A stretch of 64,000 nucleotides of DNA from Lingula anatina (Eukaryota; Brachiopoda; Lingulata; Lingulida; Lingulidae): positions 37,969 through 101,968 of the forward strand of contig NW_019775528.1 in assembly GCF_001039355.2 (NCBI RefSeq). Direction: 5' to 3'. How positions within the stretch are numbered: position 1 is the first letter of the stretch; every line of letters begins with the position of its first letter. A program made the position numbers and the translations under genes. The notes under the pieces are model-generated. The model was not told the origin of the DNA, did not search any database, and saw nothing but the letters and a program-made list of their open reading frames with translations. Shown here piece by piece: positions 48,501 through 58,657 of the stretch.

Positions 48501-50339
48501 ACACATTGCATTACACTTATCTGTATCTTGTTTCTTTGAGAGATTGACAAGTTAATAACCTGTCAGATAAATACAAGAGTCACTTAAATGGAGACTTGAC
48601 ACATCCAATAAAGAGAATTAATTTAGATAGTTCAAACAATTGGAAGTGAACTTATAAAAGGAAGCAAATAATCACGTGTTGACCAGTCTAAGGCCGCATT
48701 CACAAGCAAGTTGATCCTAACTAGTTGATCTTGTCACAGGGGCAGATCCAATGATGTTTTCTGACAGTCTTTGTTGATCTATCTTACATTTTTGATCATC
48801 TTTCGACAGAAAAAAGTAGATAACCGTCAATTTTAACTTGAAAATCTGACCATCTTCCGGAAGACCCAGAAGACGGCCCCAATCCGCCCCTGCATTAAAT
48901 ATGGCAAACACTTGACAATGAATTCCCACTTCCTGTGCGGGCCGTCCCAGCAGGGGAAGAGCAATTAAATCTCGGCACGTTAAATTCAAATAGGTAGTGC
49001 TATATTTGATCCGTGTACTAGTTATATTGCGAATCAACTGGTTCTGAAAGCGTCCCTAAGTGTTGCAATACAGATAAATTTGTAAGTGTAATGCACGATT
49101 TGAAAAGGGTCTCTCTTTCTTAAATGAGTACACTGTGAGCATTGGTGAGGGGTTTTTAATAAAATGCAGAAGAGGGGGATTACAATCAATAATATGCAGC
49201 TGTGAACAAGAACTAAATTTCACATTTCTTCTTTCAACTTCAGGGCGAGACCAAAGACAATCAGACAGCCAATGAGGAAGAGGTATGGTTAAGCAAGAAA
49301 ATGCATTAGAAATAACAGTTGTTATGAATTACATGTATTTATATACTCAGCATTTACACAACAGATAGGGGAAAAGGGGATAAAAGTCCATTTATTTCTC
49401 TTTTTATTTTCTGTAAAATGTAAAACTTAACAGTAATACAGAAAATGTTTATGAGAATGGTCAAAGAGTTGTCATAATATTATGATTGTTTTGTTCTAAA
49501 ATTTTGTCTAAAGCTCTCTCGCCACCATTTTATTCCAGGATGACCTTCCAACGTATGGCAATGTTGATGAGACAGAGGATTTACCAACCTACGGCAATGA
49601 AGCCTTTGTTCGGTCAACTGTGCACTTACGTGGTAAGAAAGATCCACTCAGTGAGCAACAGGAATTGCCCATATATGGTAATGTAGAAGATGAGCAGCAG
49701 GATCTGCCCATAAATGGTAATGTGGATGACGGGCAGCAGGATCTGCCTGTGAATGGTATTGAAATGTCAGAGTTAAATGATTTACCGACATATGGCAACA
49801 TGGAATCCAATGAAAAGGAGCTTCCTGTGTATGGCAACGAAGAGTTTCAGGATGGTGTTAATATCCGCAGTACTGTAGGTGGCGCTGTTCAGAAACATGA
49901 CAGACCACCAACTTATATAAACTTAGATAAGAAACAACAGGAAGAGTTTCAAAGAATTTTCGGCGTTGGAAACGCTGAAAACACACAACCAGAAGAAGAG
50001 TCAGAGCTACAAACTTTCTCCGATAATAAAAGAGATGAGGTGCCCACAGAGGCAACAATGAGGGATCCACATGGGAGTACAAGAAGTATGATTTCAGATC
50101 TTTCTGAGGCTTTTAAAAGATTCAAAATGAGTCAACATAACTCTAAAAGTGCCTCTAGAAAACAGTTGATCGACCTTGAGGAAGAAGACACAAAAACAAA
50201 TGAAAATTCGTCTGACAGTAGTCTTTTACCAGAGGAATCATACGAAAATTTGTCTGGGGAAGCAATGAGAACAGGGCACACTGCAGTTCAAGAGGAAGAT
50301 GAAATCTATGAGAATTTTCAAGTGAGCAGACGTCACTGA
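29930..50339 (+). CDS. Receptor-like type I membrane protein with multiple Y-x-N motifs
   Basis: I do not recognise a named family. Exons 29930-29989, 46840-47859, 48123-48254, 49244-49282 and 49539-50339 join with GT/AG borders, all in phase 0, into 683 residues ending in TGA. Seen: a signal peptide split by intron 1; an ectodomain of about 280 residues with some 12 N-glycosylation sequons; a furin-like/growth-factor-receptor Cys segment ([19 protein letters not shown], then TECKTGFHR) near 112-136; a Thr/Ser-rich, probably O-glycosylated stalk with RSKR at 182-185; more Cys motifs; a Val-rich membrane segment at about 311-336; a RRKRRRK stop-transfer; APPPLP; and an acidic tail. All eight tyrosines of the last exon are followed by x-Asn, the Grb2-type SH2 consensus (known biology). 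Inference: a glycosylated cell-surface receptor or docking protein signalling through tyrosine phosphorylation. Exon 2 has a second, truncated copy upstream (39703-40409). Confidence 0.8.
31736..31989. repeat. MITE-like element, GGGGCGGAT family, full inverted copy
   Basis: Starts CAGTGGTGGGTTTATG and ends AATCCTGGATCTGCCCTT, reverse orientation to 1014-1258, sharing ACCAAATGGCACCGTT and AAAATTTTCGGGG. Lies in intron 1 of the receptor-like gene. Confidence 0.65.
32383..32422. repeat. (TG)n microsatellite
   Basis: TG run of about 40 bp in intron 1 of the receptor-like gene. Further TG runs are at 37554-37591, 38790-38990 (interrupted), 44836-44877 and 54920-54960. Confidence 0.95.
32690..32835. 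repeat. GGGGYGGATCCA element, one-sided copy
   Basis: Starts AGGGGTGGATCCAGAATTAT and contains TTTTCTGACAGTCTTT twice and GACCATCTTCTGACA. A better-ended copy of the same sequence is at 48737-48892. Confidence 0.55.
33341..33495. repeat. Fold-back element, AGATCAAATATGGC family, copy 2
   Basis: TGCAGACTAACAGATTCCCA on the left pairs with GGATCTGTTAGTCTGCA on the right; the inner arms (CAACTTGAAAGTTTGCCGCA / GCAGCAAGCTTTCAAGTGGG) also pair. The 7-kb duplication begins about 30 bp into this element. Confidence 0.75.
34436..34494. repeat. Poly-T / poly-G run
   Basis: About 46 T followed by about 12 G. The right haplotype copy has a much shorter T-run at about 41788-41804, showing length variation. 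Confidence 0.95.
35133..35285. repeat. MITE-like element with AGGGCCCYGTATCTCGAAAGC ends, copy 1
   Basis: A 153-bp element. The left arm CAGGGCCCCGTATCTCGAAA plus GCA is matched by the right arm TGCTTTCGAGATACAGGGCC plus CTG, a nearly perfect 23-bp inverted repeat. Interior includes CCATAACTCGCCCATA. Duplicated at 42457-42608 as part of the 7-kb repeat; a diverged third copy is at 52601-52735. Confidence 0.8.
36932..36941. promoter_or_regulatory. Single p53-type half-site (left copy)
   Basis: GGGCATGCCC fits RRRCWWGYYY, the p53-family half-site. In this copy only one half-site is present, unlike 44238-44262. Confidence 0.25.
38254..38290. repeat. (AT)n microsatellite with poly-A
   Basis: Poly-C, poly-A then AT run; the matching run in the right copy is at about 45496-45550. 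Confidence 0.95.
39703..40409 (+). pseudogene. Truncated second copy of receptor-like exon 2
   Basis: Begins at the same TTTTCAG acceptor as the complete exon 2 and reads [20 protein letters not shown] onward for about 236 codons, through the Cys segment and Thr/Ser stalk, to SGMPPVE. It then hits the single N at 40410 followed by TAA. It lacks the membrane segment and donor. About 21 residues differ from the complete copy, including RSER here versus RSKR. Read either as the other allele placed in tandem by assembly, or as a truncated exon duplicate. It is called pseudogene only because it is broken here. Confidence 0.6.
40410..40410. other. Single-N contig join
   Basis: One N in mid-exon exactly where the left copy of the 7-kb repeat stops matching. 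About 165 bp of sequence to its right (40411-40575) matches neither copy and is noticeably GC-richer. This pattern is typical of an artificial join. Confidence 0.85.
42457..42608. repeat. MITE-like element with TATCTCGAAAGC ends, copy 2
   Basis: Right-copy counterpart of 35133-35285, differing by a one-base deletion in the left arm. Confidence 0.75.
44238..44262. promoter_or_regulatory. Two-half-site p53-family element (right copy)
   Basis: GGGCATGCCC at 44238-44247 and again at 44253-44262, separated by 5 bp. Two RRRCWWGYYY half-sites with a 0-13 bp spacer form the consensus p53/p63/p73 response element (established knowledge). The left copy has only one half-site. The site is in intron 1 of the receptor-like gene, far from the start; function unproven. 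Confidence 0.35.
46840..47859 (+). CDS. Receptor-like gene exon 2 (ectodomain, membrane segment)
   Basis: 340 codons from the TTTTCAG acceptor to donor AGG|GTAAGC. Holds the rest of the leader, 20-plus Cys residues, about 12 N-x-S/T sites, the furin-like Cys segment, RSKR, a second Cys group ([31 protein letters not shown]), a short Thr/Pro stalk, [20 protein letters not shown] as start of the membrane span, then [20 protein letters not shown]. Confidence 0.82.
48123..48254 (+). CDS. Receptor-like gene exon 3
   Basis: 44 codons ([11 protein letters not shown] ... TPDPLRKFP) between TTCCAG and GTAGGT. Hydrophilic juxtamembrane part of the tail; one tyrosine (TRYTPDPL) not in Y-x-N form. No known domain. 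Confidence 0.7.
48690..49050. repeat. Fold-back relic with nested GGGGCAGATCCA element
   Basis: CACAAGCAAGTTGATCCTAA and CTAGTTGATC on the left pair imperfectly with GATCCGTGTACTAGTTAT and GCGAATCAACTGG on the right. Inside, 48737-48892 is an element that starts CAGGGGCAGATCCA and ends AATCCGCCCCTG, so one mobile element seems to have inserted into another. All within intron 3 of the receptor-like gene. Confidence 0.55.
49244..49282 (+). CDS. Receptor-like gene exon 4 (39-bp micro-exon)
   Basis: [13 protein letters not shown], 13 codons between CAACTTCAG and GTATGG, phase 0 on both sides so it can be skipped without a frameshift. Chosen because the frame, borders and acidic composition fit the neighbours. 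Confidence 0.6.
49539..50339 (+). CDS. Receptor-like gene exon 5 (Y-x-N docking tail)
   Basis: 266 codons to TGA. The first ~100 residues are a degenerate repeat with core [ED]-LP-x-[10 protein letters not shown] twice, ELPIYGN, then DLPINGN and DLPVNGI which have lost the Tyr, then DLPTYGN and ELPVYGN. After these come PPTYINL, a Ser/Glu/Lys-rich spacer with an amphipathic [14 protein letters not shown] helix, SYENL and IYENF. All eight tyrosines (protein residues 423, 435, 463, 502, 515, 543, 652, 674) are Y-x-N. Confidence 0.82.
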   Translation, partial: DDLPTYGNVDETEDLPTYGNEAFVRSTVHLRGKKDPLSEQQELPIYGNVEDEQQDLPINGNVDDGQQDLPVNGIEMSELNDLPTYGNMESNEKELPVYGNEEFQDGVNIRSTVGGAVQKHDRPPTYINLDKKQQEEFQRIFGVGNAENTQPEEESELQTFSDNKRDEVPTEATMRDPHGSTRSMISDLSEAFKRFKMSQHNSKSASRKQLIDLEEEDTKTNENSSDSSLLPEESYENLSGEAMRTGHTAVQEEDEIYENFQVSRRH

Positions 50340-52600
50340 ATCCAGTTGAACAGACGCCATAGAAACCAGTCGAGCAGACGACGTAGAATCCTTGTTTATA
50401 TAATAATATCTTTAATTCGTATTAAATTGTGATGTGACGTTAAGTTTTTGAAGTCATTTTAACAGCATTCAAGTCCCATTTTATCCAGTACCAATCATTA
50501 TTGCTTTGAATCCATTTTAACAATCTCCCTCTCAACAGACAGATATTTAATTATGTAAAATTTTAGAAAATATAATTATCTAAAGAGGGATTCTTTACAG
50601 ATGTTTATTCTGTAAAAAAATTGTAATAGTTGTCCATACATAAGTATTTGTTATTTACATAATATAATTTTGTTCTGTCACATTATATAATTACTTACCT
50701 AAGGGAGGTTGGAATATGCTAAATATCAGAACTGTTGAACAGTTTATCAGGCTTTGTTACAATGAAGAGTCCACTAAGTCATACCATCATATTTCATATA
50801 TTTTCATAACAGAAAGTTAAACACGTAAGAAAATTCAGTAAAAATGCAACACACTATATTTTTATTATATGTGTAAGTATTTGGCTTGTTGGACTTTATC
50901 AAATTGAACTTATAATTTTTTGCACTGCCTTTAACGAGAAACCACAGCATTTTAGAGCTGTATAGATGTTGTGCTGCTAGCTAGCACTGTTTAGAAAATA
51001 AGATATATATATATATTATTAATTGCTCAATGACAATTATTCTAGACAAACTTACCAAGAGTGTAATAATTCCAGTTATGTGACACAAAGAAGTTGTAAT
51101 AATTTTGTTAGAATTCATTTTCTTCCTTATTTTTTTTTTTAATTTTTCAATAGTGTCACTCCCATTTTATTTAATTTTATGATTAATAATTGAATAATTA
51201 ATACAAGTCTCACTTGAAGTCATGTCACAATGCAAAGTCCATATCATAAAGTCATATTTTCTCTAAGGGACAGGTGCTGCAGCATAAGCCCATCTCCATT
51301 TTCAATCATTTGTGAACATAAAATTAATTTGCTTTTATATCCTGTAATTGTGTGCATTACGCTGAATTGAAATTATTCAAGTCAAATGTTTTTCTACTCC
51401 ACTTATTCTAATTCCTTAAAAGGAAAATATTGCCTTAAAAGGGAAGAACAGCCACTGCTCTAAATCGAAGGTGTTCTATGCAGAAACTCCACTCTACTTC
51501 TGCCAATATTTTCTTGAAAGAAAAATAGTACCCCGAACAAAAAAGAAAAAAAAAACAACCTAATACAAAATAAAACTTGAAATTTAAAGAACTAAGAGAG
51601 CACAGACATCTACCATGACAGCTTAGACCCCATTCCCACAGATTTTAGATAGATCTATCAGTGGGGAGTCTCACTCGATTACTGTCAGCTTAGTCGGCTT
51701 AAATGTCTGTCCCACCTACTAAAAGCTGTAAGGGGGCAATTAACTTTCGGGCACGGTTGGGCTGACAGCAATTTAGCATGAACACCCAAGGGAGTTAGGT
51801 TGATCTAGTTGGATCGATCTAAATCTCTGGGTATGCGCTCTTAGTTCTCCTTATTAGGTAATTGAACAATCAATGGATCGCCACAAAAATCTAACTAATT
51901 TTTTTTTCCTATCCTGAAACATGATGAAAATCCTTCCGGAACTTTCTGAGTTGGGCTGTCAACTTCCAGCTAGACCAAAATATATGTAACCTCCTTGGCA
52001 GGGGTAAAAATTAAATATTTAGTAAAATTACTGGAAAATATTTCTGTTTTGTATACTCTGCTAATAGGCACTGGAGGGTAAAAGAATGGATCAGGAAGAT
52101 TATTGATATAACTGTCAAGTTGCCTTTTTAATTATAAGAATTGTTACCCAGTCTTTAGGGTTTTATGTAAAATTTGTGTATCTTTTTAATTCTTAATCCT
52201 GTAATTTGCAGTTTTTTTGTTATCTTTTATTTTATCATTATGTTCATGATTTTTAATATTTTTATGGTATTATTATTGCTGATTTCTGAATTAATATAAA
52301 TAAAGATAAACTTTATTGTTACAGTCAAAGCATTGTTTACAATTGTGCATGCTTGATCTTTTCTCAGCAGGTTTTTTTTTCAAAAAGGAGTGAACAGGTC
52401 TCTCCCCCATCACGTCCAATATTTTAGTCTAGATAGATATTTTATTTATTCTGAATTGTAAGCAGAAGCACGAGGAATAAAGAAAACGTTTTCACTCTCA
52501 CAATATCAGCAAGTCAAGGAAATTGTATTGGAGAGATATGAGATATGCAGATTTACACATATCGCCAGTAAATTTGTTTGCTCAAATATCTGTTACTGAT

Positions 52601-52735
52601 CAGGGCCCTATAACTCGAAAGCATTGGGCATTGCAACCGAGCACAAGTGTCTCGATTCCATAACTCGCCCCATATAATAACCTTGAAATAAAAGGCGATA
52701 TTGCTATTCGCTTTGCTTTCGAGTTATTGAACTCC
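52601..52735. repeat. MITE-like element with TCGAAAGC ends, copy 3 (diverged)
   Basis: CAGGGCCCTATAACTCGAAA on the left, GCTTTCGAGTTATTGAACT on the right, and the shared interior TCGATTCCATAACTCGCCCC. Confidence 0.7.
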
Positions 52736-54194
52736 AAGTTAGTGAATTTCTCTCGAGTCAGCTGTGAATGGGCAGTCACGCAGAACATGTTATATGTTAA
52801 TTTCTTCCAATCTGATAGAGGCCTGGGTTCAATATGAGAAAATCTGTTGTGGGTTTGATTCAACATCTTTAAAATTATCTATACGCTTAAAAATGAGGTA
52901 ACCACCATCCTCAGTTAGATAAAAAAAAACTTTATTATTCTATATTCAAGCTTTCTGAAATTGTTACAGAAAGAGAAAAATTGCAATAAATGTTCAACTT
53001 GGCTTCAAGATGGCTTTTTGTTGTAATAACACATAACTAATAACTTAAAGTAATAAAGTTAAGACAACTAAAAACAAGGACTTTACAATCAAAAAGTATT
53101 GCTTTAAAACAGGAAGAAATCAGGAACAAATAAATTATTACACATTATACATAGACGTCTGTTAATAATATGTCAAGTGAAGTACATACTGTCAGATAAA
53201 TAATTGTTTGAATATAAATAAAAATACGAATTTTGATTAAAAGATGTCACATTATGCACAATGAAGCATTTAATTTTACATGAAAATTGATAAAACAAGT
53301 GTTGGAATTACTAAAAAAATTAAAAAAACTGAATTCCTTCTTTTCCACATCATTATTCTTGAATAAAAATGTTCGGGATAAGTTCAGACTACATGGTCTT
53401 CAAAACTGATAGATGCTGGCTGTATGTTGTACACATAAATATGATATTTCATTGGCGTTTATGTCCTCAATCTATAATTATCATATTAAATTAATCCATT
53501 CATTACATAAAACAATGGGAACTAACCTATGAGGCAGCTCCTTTACAACTCTACTAGCAAAAGACCAGTGTCTTAAAACTCCACTTTCTTTCTGGATAAC
53601 TTTTTTCCAGGGCAAATTCTGCCAATTTGTATTCTAAAAAGTAATTTCATAAAAGAAGCCAGCACTTTCACCATTCTCAATCTGCATGGGGTAGTTGCCC
53701 TTGTGATTTTCACATTTTTTAAATCTAGACTTAAACCAATTTGCTTGTTCATTCAATCATTCAAATATTTCCTGAGAGAAAGAAAAAAACAGTGTGTTGA
53801 TACCAATATGATAAAACTTCTGATGGACTGCGATCAACACCGATATACACCAAAGCCAAGTATTGACATAAGTCATTTCAAAGATATTGCAACGTTGTAC
53901 TTTGTACTTATATAATTATATAACAAATGTATGGCAGTTGTATAGGCAAATATACTGGTATTTCTTCAGGTGTTTACCACAAAATGTGGTTTGTGAACAG
54001 GGCCCCCCTGGAATTTGGAATTTTACACACCACACCCTCCCCCCTCGGTAGCTTCGCCCCCTCGTGTCCGCTTACTGCCCCCCCTGGCATTTTGCTCAGG
54101 CTACGGCCCTGGTGAAGATCATTTTTGAAAAAGAATAACCAAATTATCCAATTTTTGTAAAGGTTTTGTCAGCAGTTATCAAAATTCAGGTATG

Positions 54195-54480
54195 GTGTTG
54201 ATGTGATCTTTTCAAAGGGTAAAATTGTTAATTTTACAGATACTGTAAGTGCTTATGTCATAAACCTGAAAATTAGCACATTCCTTAGGAGTGGAAGCAT
54301 CAAAATTGATAAGCAGTCAATCTTATATTCTATTATTCTAATCAGTAAGAGCACCACAATTACAATACAGAAATGTAAATTTATAATGATTCTGAAATTA
54401 CATATCTGAAAGATTCAATTTGATCATATTATCACATAATATTTCCCATTGAAAAAACCCAAGTCATTACCATTACCTTG
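54195..54480. repeat. Dispersed repeat, pair of 63650-63885
   Basis: Shares GATCTTTTCAA, TTTACAGATACTGTA, TTATATTCTATT, AAGAGCACCAC/AAAAGCACCAC and CCCATTGAAAA in the same order with 63650-63885. The two copies flank the MH2 gene. Confidence 0.6.
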
Positions 54481-54572
54481 ATAGGAAGGTGAGCAATTCA
54501 GACAATTAAAAGTTCCACACTGAGCTTAACATTTTGAAATTTTGTTGCCATGGTGACCTCATGGAAATAAAT

Positions 54573-54917
54573 CTATGCTGCACCCGATTTGTTCTTCTTT
54601 CTCATTGGCTGCTCACTCTGGCCTGCAGACGGCTTGGATTCTTCCTTGGCTTTTTCTTTCTTCAGTACCTCAATTTTTGCCCATCGACTTCGGGTTGGGG
54701 AGCTTGGCGAGTTTTCAGAATCTATGAAACATAAAAATTTCATTAATTATCCTGATTTTTTACCCTGTTATATATAATCTATGTCTATTCATATCTTTAT
54801 TACAAGTGTAAAATTTGTATAATTTGATTTTTTTCACTCTATTTATTTGGACTAACTGAATTGGTTTTTAAAATATTTTGTATACTTTGTGTTGAAAATA
54901 AATAGTGAAGGTTTTTG

Positions 54918-54964
<47 letters not shown>

Positions 54965-57900
54965 TGTGTGTGCACGTATATATCATAAAATACATCAAAA
55001 AGATAAATTTTATTACAATCTCAGGTTCAAAAACAAATGGCAAAGACTGTGGTTAAAAATCTTCAACTATAATACTGTGCTTTACTACTAAGAGATAAAA
55101 GCATTGGCTAAAAGATCAAATCATCTTGCTTCTCTAGAAGTTTAAAGTCTACTTTTGCATGGAAGATTTTTTTTAAAGTCCATCTATAGGCAAAACAAGC
55201 AATACTTTTAACTAGGACCAATTTTATCCTGAAATGCCTCCAGACATACTATGATCATAATTAAGTTTTGGAAATAGAATGTAGCCATCTTTAAATTGTT
55301 GTAGACCATTTATCAATTAATTGTCAATTAATAAATGATAATTATTATCCATTAATAAATTTAAAAAATAATTGATATTATATAAATTGGAAATTAAGTA
55401 ATCAAACTGAAAAAAATATTTGCATTGAATTTTTTTTGAGAGACACTGCATCTACAACAACACATTTTAAGAGAAAAATATATCCTGCATGAAAATTTAA
55501 AAAAAAAATTCCCCAACAAAATAATCAATCAAACTTACAGCAAAAAAAAACAATAAAAAAGGTAAAACACGCTAAAGGCAAATTATGATTTGGTCCTTTG
55601 AAATTTGAAAAAAAGAAGGTTTTAGGTGACTTTTTAATGTTGAATACACTATATATGCTTAAATTTTTGATGAAATCATAATTCTATGTAAGACTTGAGG
55701 TCCAAAATTTACACAAATCAGGCACTACTAAAAGCAGTTTTTATGCCTTTTAAAATTAACTAATTATAATCAGGCAATCACATAACAGAACTATTAATCA
55801 ACAAATCTATATCAAGTTCAAATCACAGCAAACGCTATGTAGATGCTAATTGGAAATGATTTATTTATCTATAAAATTTATTTAATTTAGCAAACTTCTA
55901 TATTCTAATTTCTGGTCAGTGAAAGAGATTAAAAACTTTAATTGTTGTATATTAACCATAAATATGATAGACTCAAAATGATTTTCTCCAGATTCTCATC
56001 ATTGGCAGCAATTCAAAAATTTCAATGGCAGAAAAAGGAAAAAAAGAACATTCAGTCTATAAAACTTAATCTAAGGCCAATCAAACAAAAGAAGCTGAAG
56101 TCGAATGTTGGACTTATTTCATTTGTTTTGAAAATCACCATCTTTACCAATCAAGGATAAATTGATAGCTGAAAAGTAGGCATCCTTCTAAAACAAAATT
56201 GTTTCTGAGCTTTTTGCAAAACAGATCCAATTATCCTTGTTAGGGAGAAAAAATACTGATTTTTTTCCAGGTTCAATAGACCAAGTTTTGGTCTTAATGT
56301 CCAATATTTAACTTCTTTTGTGAAACCATCCCAAAAGATTCATGTAAGCATTTTAATTTAAGTCTATAGCTAAATCTATATTTGTCAAATGAATCAATTT
56401 AGGAAGAAAAAAAAAATCAATTGCTACACAAATGTTTCATATTCATGAAGGAAATTCTTAAAGATAAAGCTGGAATCTGCTCCCACATTAGAACCCAAGC
56501 ATGTTTATAATGATATATAAGCCTCTACCAATGCAGAAAGTAGCCATGCAAAGCTTCCGTGCCATTACCCGATATTTCTTCATAATCCTCATCATCAGAA
56601 TATAATTCTGACTCATCGTTTTTATCACCCTGGTTACGGAGTTCTAGCAACTGTAATGCTGGGCTAGCTACAGGTTCTGAGGTGAAATTGACAACCAAAA
56701 ATTAGGTCAGCTTATTGGGTCAAATGCAAAACAAATCTGGGTCAAGGTCATGGGTCAGGAAAATCGAAATAAAATTGGAGAAAACGAATGTCAATTTCAT
56801 CAGGTTAAAGGCCATTTCAAATGAATGGGAGAAGCATTTGAAATGAAAATAAATGCAAAATTATAATATGTATAAATGCATATAGCATACCAGTATTGGT
56901 TATTTGCAATTAGGTTATAAAAGGTCAAGGCCGTTCCAATAAATACTTGCTTGGTAATTTTTATGTCCCAAAATAATACAAGAAAATATGCAAAATAATG
57001 AAAAATATACAACAACACAAAAAAAATAATAATTGGATTTGTACATTAAACAGGGTTAATGGAAGAGAGCAAGAAAAAAATGAAAGATAAATCTGTCATC
57101 AAATTTTATATATTCGTACCAAGGTACATGCTTTACCTTTTTTTTTTTGGGGGGGGGGGTAGGGGGGTAATTGTCAGAGGGGAAGGTAGCTGATGGTTAA
57201 TATTACTTAACATCCACCAGGATTAGGTAATAAAATAATAAAATATAAAAATTATTATTAATATAAAATGTACTAAACTGCATGCATTGTACCTTATAAA
57301 AATCTGTTTCTATATATCATTTGGCTGCAATAAGAACAGAAGGTGGGACATATAAGAGATGTTTCAAGAGATACTACGGTAATTCCTCAAAATTAATGTT
57401 AATAGTGTAAAATTTATCTAACGTGGTACATTATATCAAATATCCAAGAAATATCCTTAACCAGACTGAATTATAGTGGATATTTACAAGGTCTTTTTAA
57501 CATTGAGTGGTATACTTTAATTACAATCTGTACTGGTACACTTTGAGAGAGTGACAAGTTACGGATTCCCACACTTAACGCGGCCAAAAAGTCATCTTCC
57601 ACCCAAAGAGTAAAAAGTGTCAAACTTGTGAAAATGAGTAAAAACTCTTGTGGTGTTACCACATGTGAGTTTCTCTCAAAATGTACCAGTAGAGATTATA
57701 TTGCTAAAGTATGCCACCTGATGTGAAAATGGCCTCAAGTTCAAATTAGCATGAAAGGGTTCCAGTAAAATCTAGCTAAATTATATGTATTACCTACATG
57801 TCAAAGTTTCTACAAGTAGGTTTAAATTAAAAAGATGACTACAAATTCTTTAATGTGCATTCTGTTAATTGGAATAAAATAAAAACAATGTACTAAGATG

Positions 57901-58657
57901 TTTTACCTTGTAACCAGCTGAAGTCTGTGATAGGCTTTTTCTGTTTGCGAAGTTCGATCCTGTTTTTTCGACCAGGAGGCTCCCTCTCTGCCTGCTGAAG
58001 GTCATGCCGTAAATTATTCTTAGACCACTGTCTCTGAAATTAATAATAAAAAAAAAGAAATAAAGATTCAATATTTATGCTTATTTTATGAACCATGAGA
58101 TTTATATACTAGTAATTTTGAATCAAAACTTTCAAGATGTTATGCTAAGAGAATTCGTCAACCAAAATTTATGTACTAAGTAAGGAAAAAGTGACTCAAG
58201 GCACCTGTTTCACAAATTCAAGAGCTTTTGCCTGAAAACTGGTCTACATTTTTAGGCTTAAATTTACTTCACTTTAACCCAAATTCACAATGATTTTCCA
58301 TTAGGTATGATAATAAGTTTCTAGGTGTGACAATGATATTGTGCTGGGTGTGACAATGATTTTCCATTGGGTATGATAATTATATGCTTGGCGTGACAAT
58401 GACAATGCAATAGGTGTGACAATGACAGTATGTCAGGTGTGACAATGACTTGGCATTTGGTATGATTATATCATACTAGGTGTGACAATGACATTGTGCT
58501 GGTTTGTCAGTGACGTTGTGCTACGTGTCTGTGACGTTGTGCTAAGTGAGAGAACAGAATTGTGAAAAGTCACTACATACATTAACAACTTTCCCGCCCT
58601 CCTTGCCTTGTTGATCCTGCATAAGTTCACTTAGGGAAGACTCAATGGAATGTAAAA
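54573..58657 (-). CDS. C-terminal tail exons of the MH2 protein
   Basis: Exons 58581-58657, 57907-58033, 56569-56676 and 54573-54721 encode HSIESSLSELMQDQQGKEGG, RQWSKNNLRHDLQQAE, a basic RKNRIELRKQKKPITDFSWL, an acidic ESELYSDDEDYEEIS, and a Lys-rich end with SPSSPTRSRWAKIEVLKK and PMRKKNKSGAA-stop. No known domain. The exons verify one another by phase (1/0, 0/1, 1/1, 1/stop). Confidence 0.75.

Larger units (their letters stand above)
50340..54572. other. Convergent 3' region between the receptor-like and MH2 genes
   Basis: Holds the 3' UTR of the receptor-like gene (an AATAAA at 52299-52304 is one candidate end) and, on the other strand, of the MH2 gene (TTTATT, i.e. AATAAA in complement, at 52931-52936). 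Also a degraded fold-back (about 51627-51840), a MITE copy (52601-52735) and a dispersed repeat (54195-54480). No coding exon seen. Confidence 0.5.

Noticed and set aside
49620-50339. Separate gene starting at 49620
   Set aside because: The apparent start codon is GTG; the frame continues upstream to a TTCCAG acceptor at 49538 and carries two more LPTYGN units, so it is an exon of the receptor-like gene.
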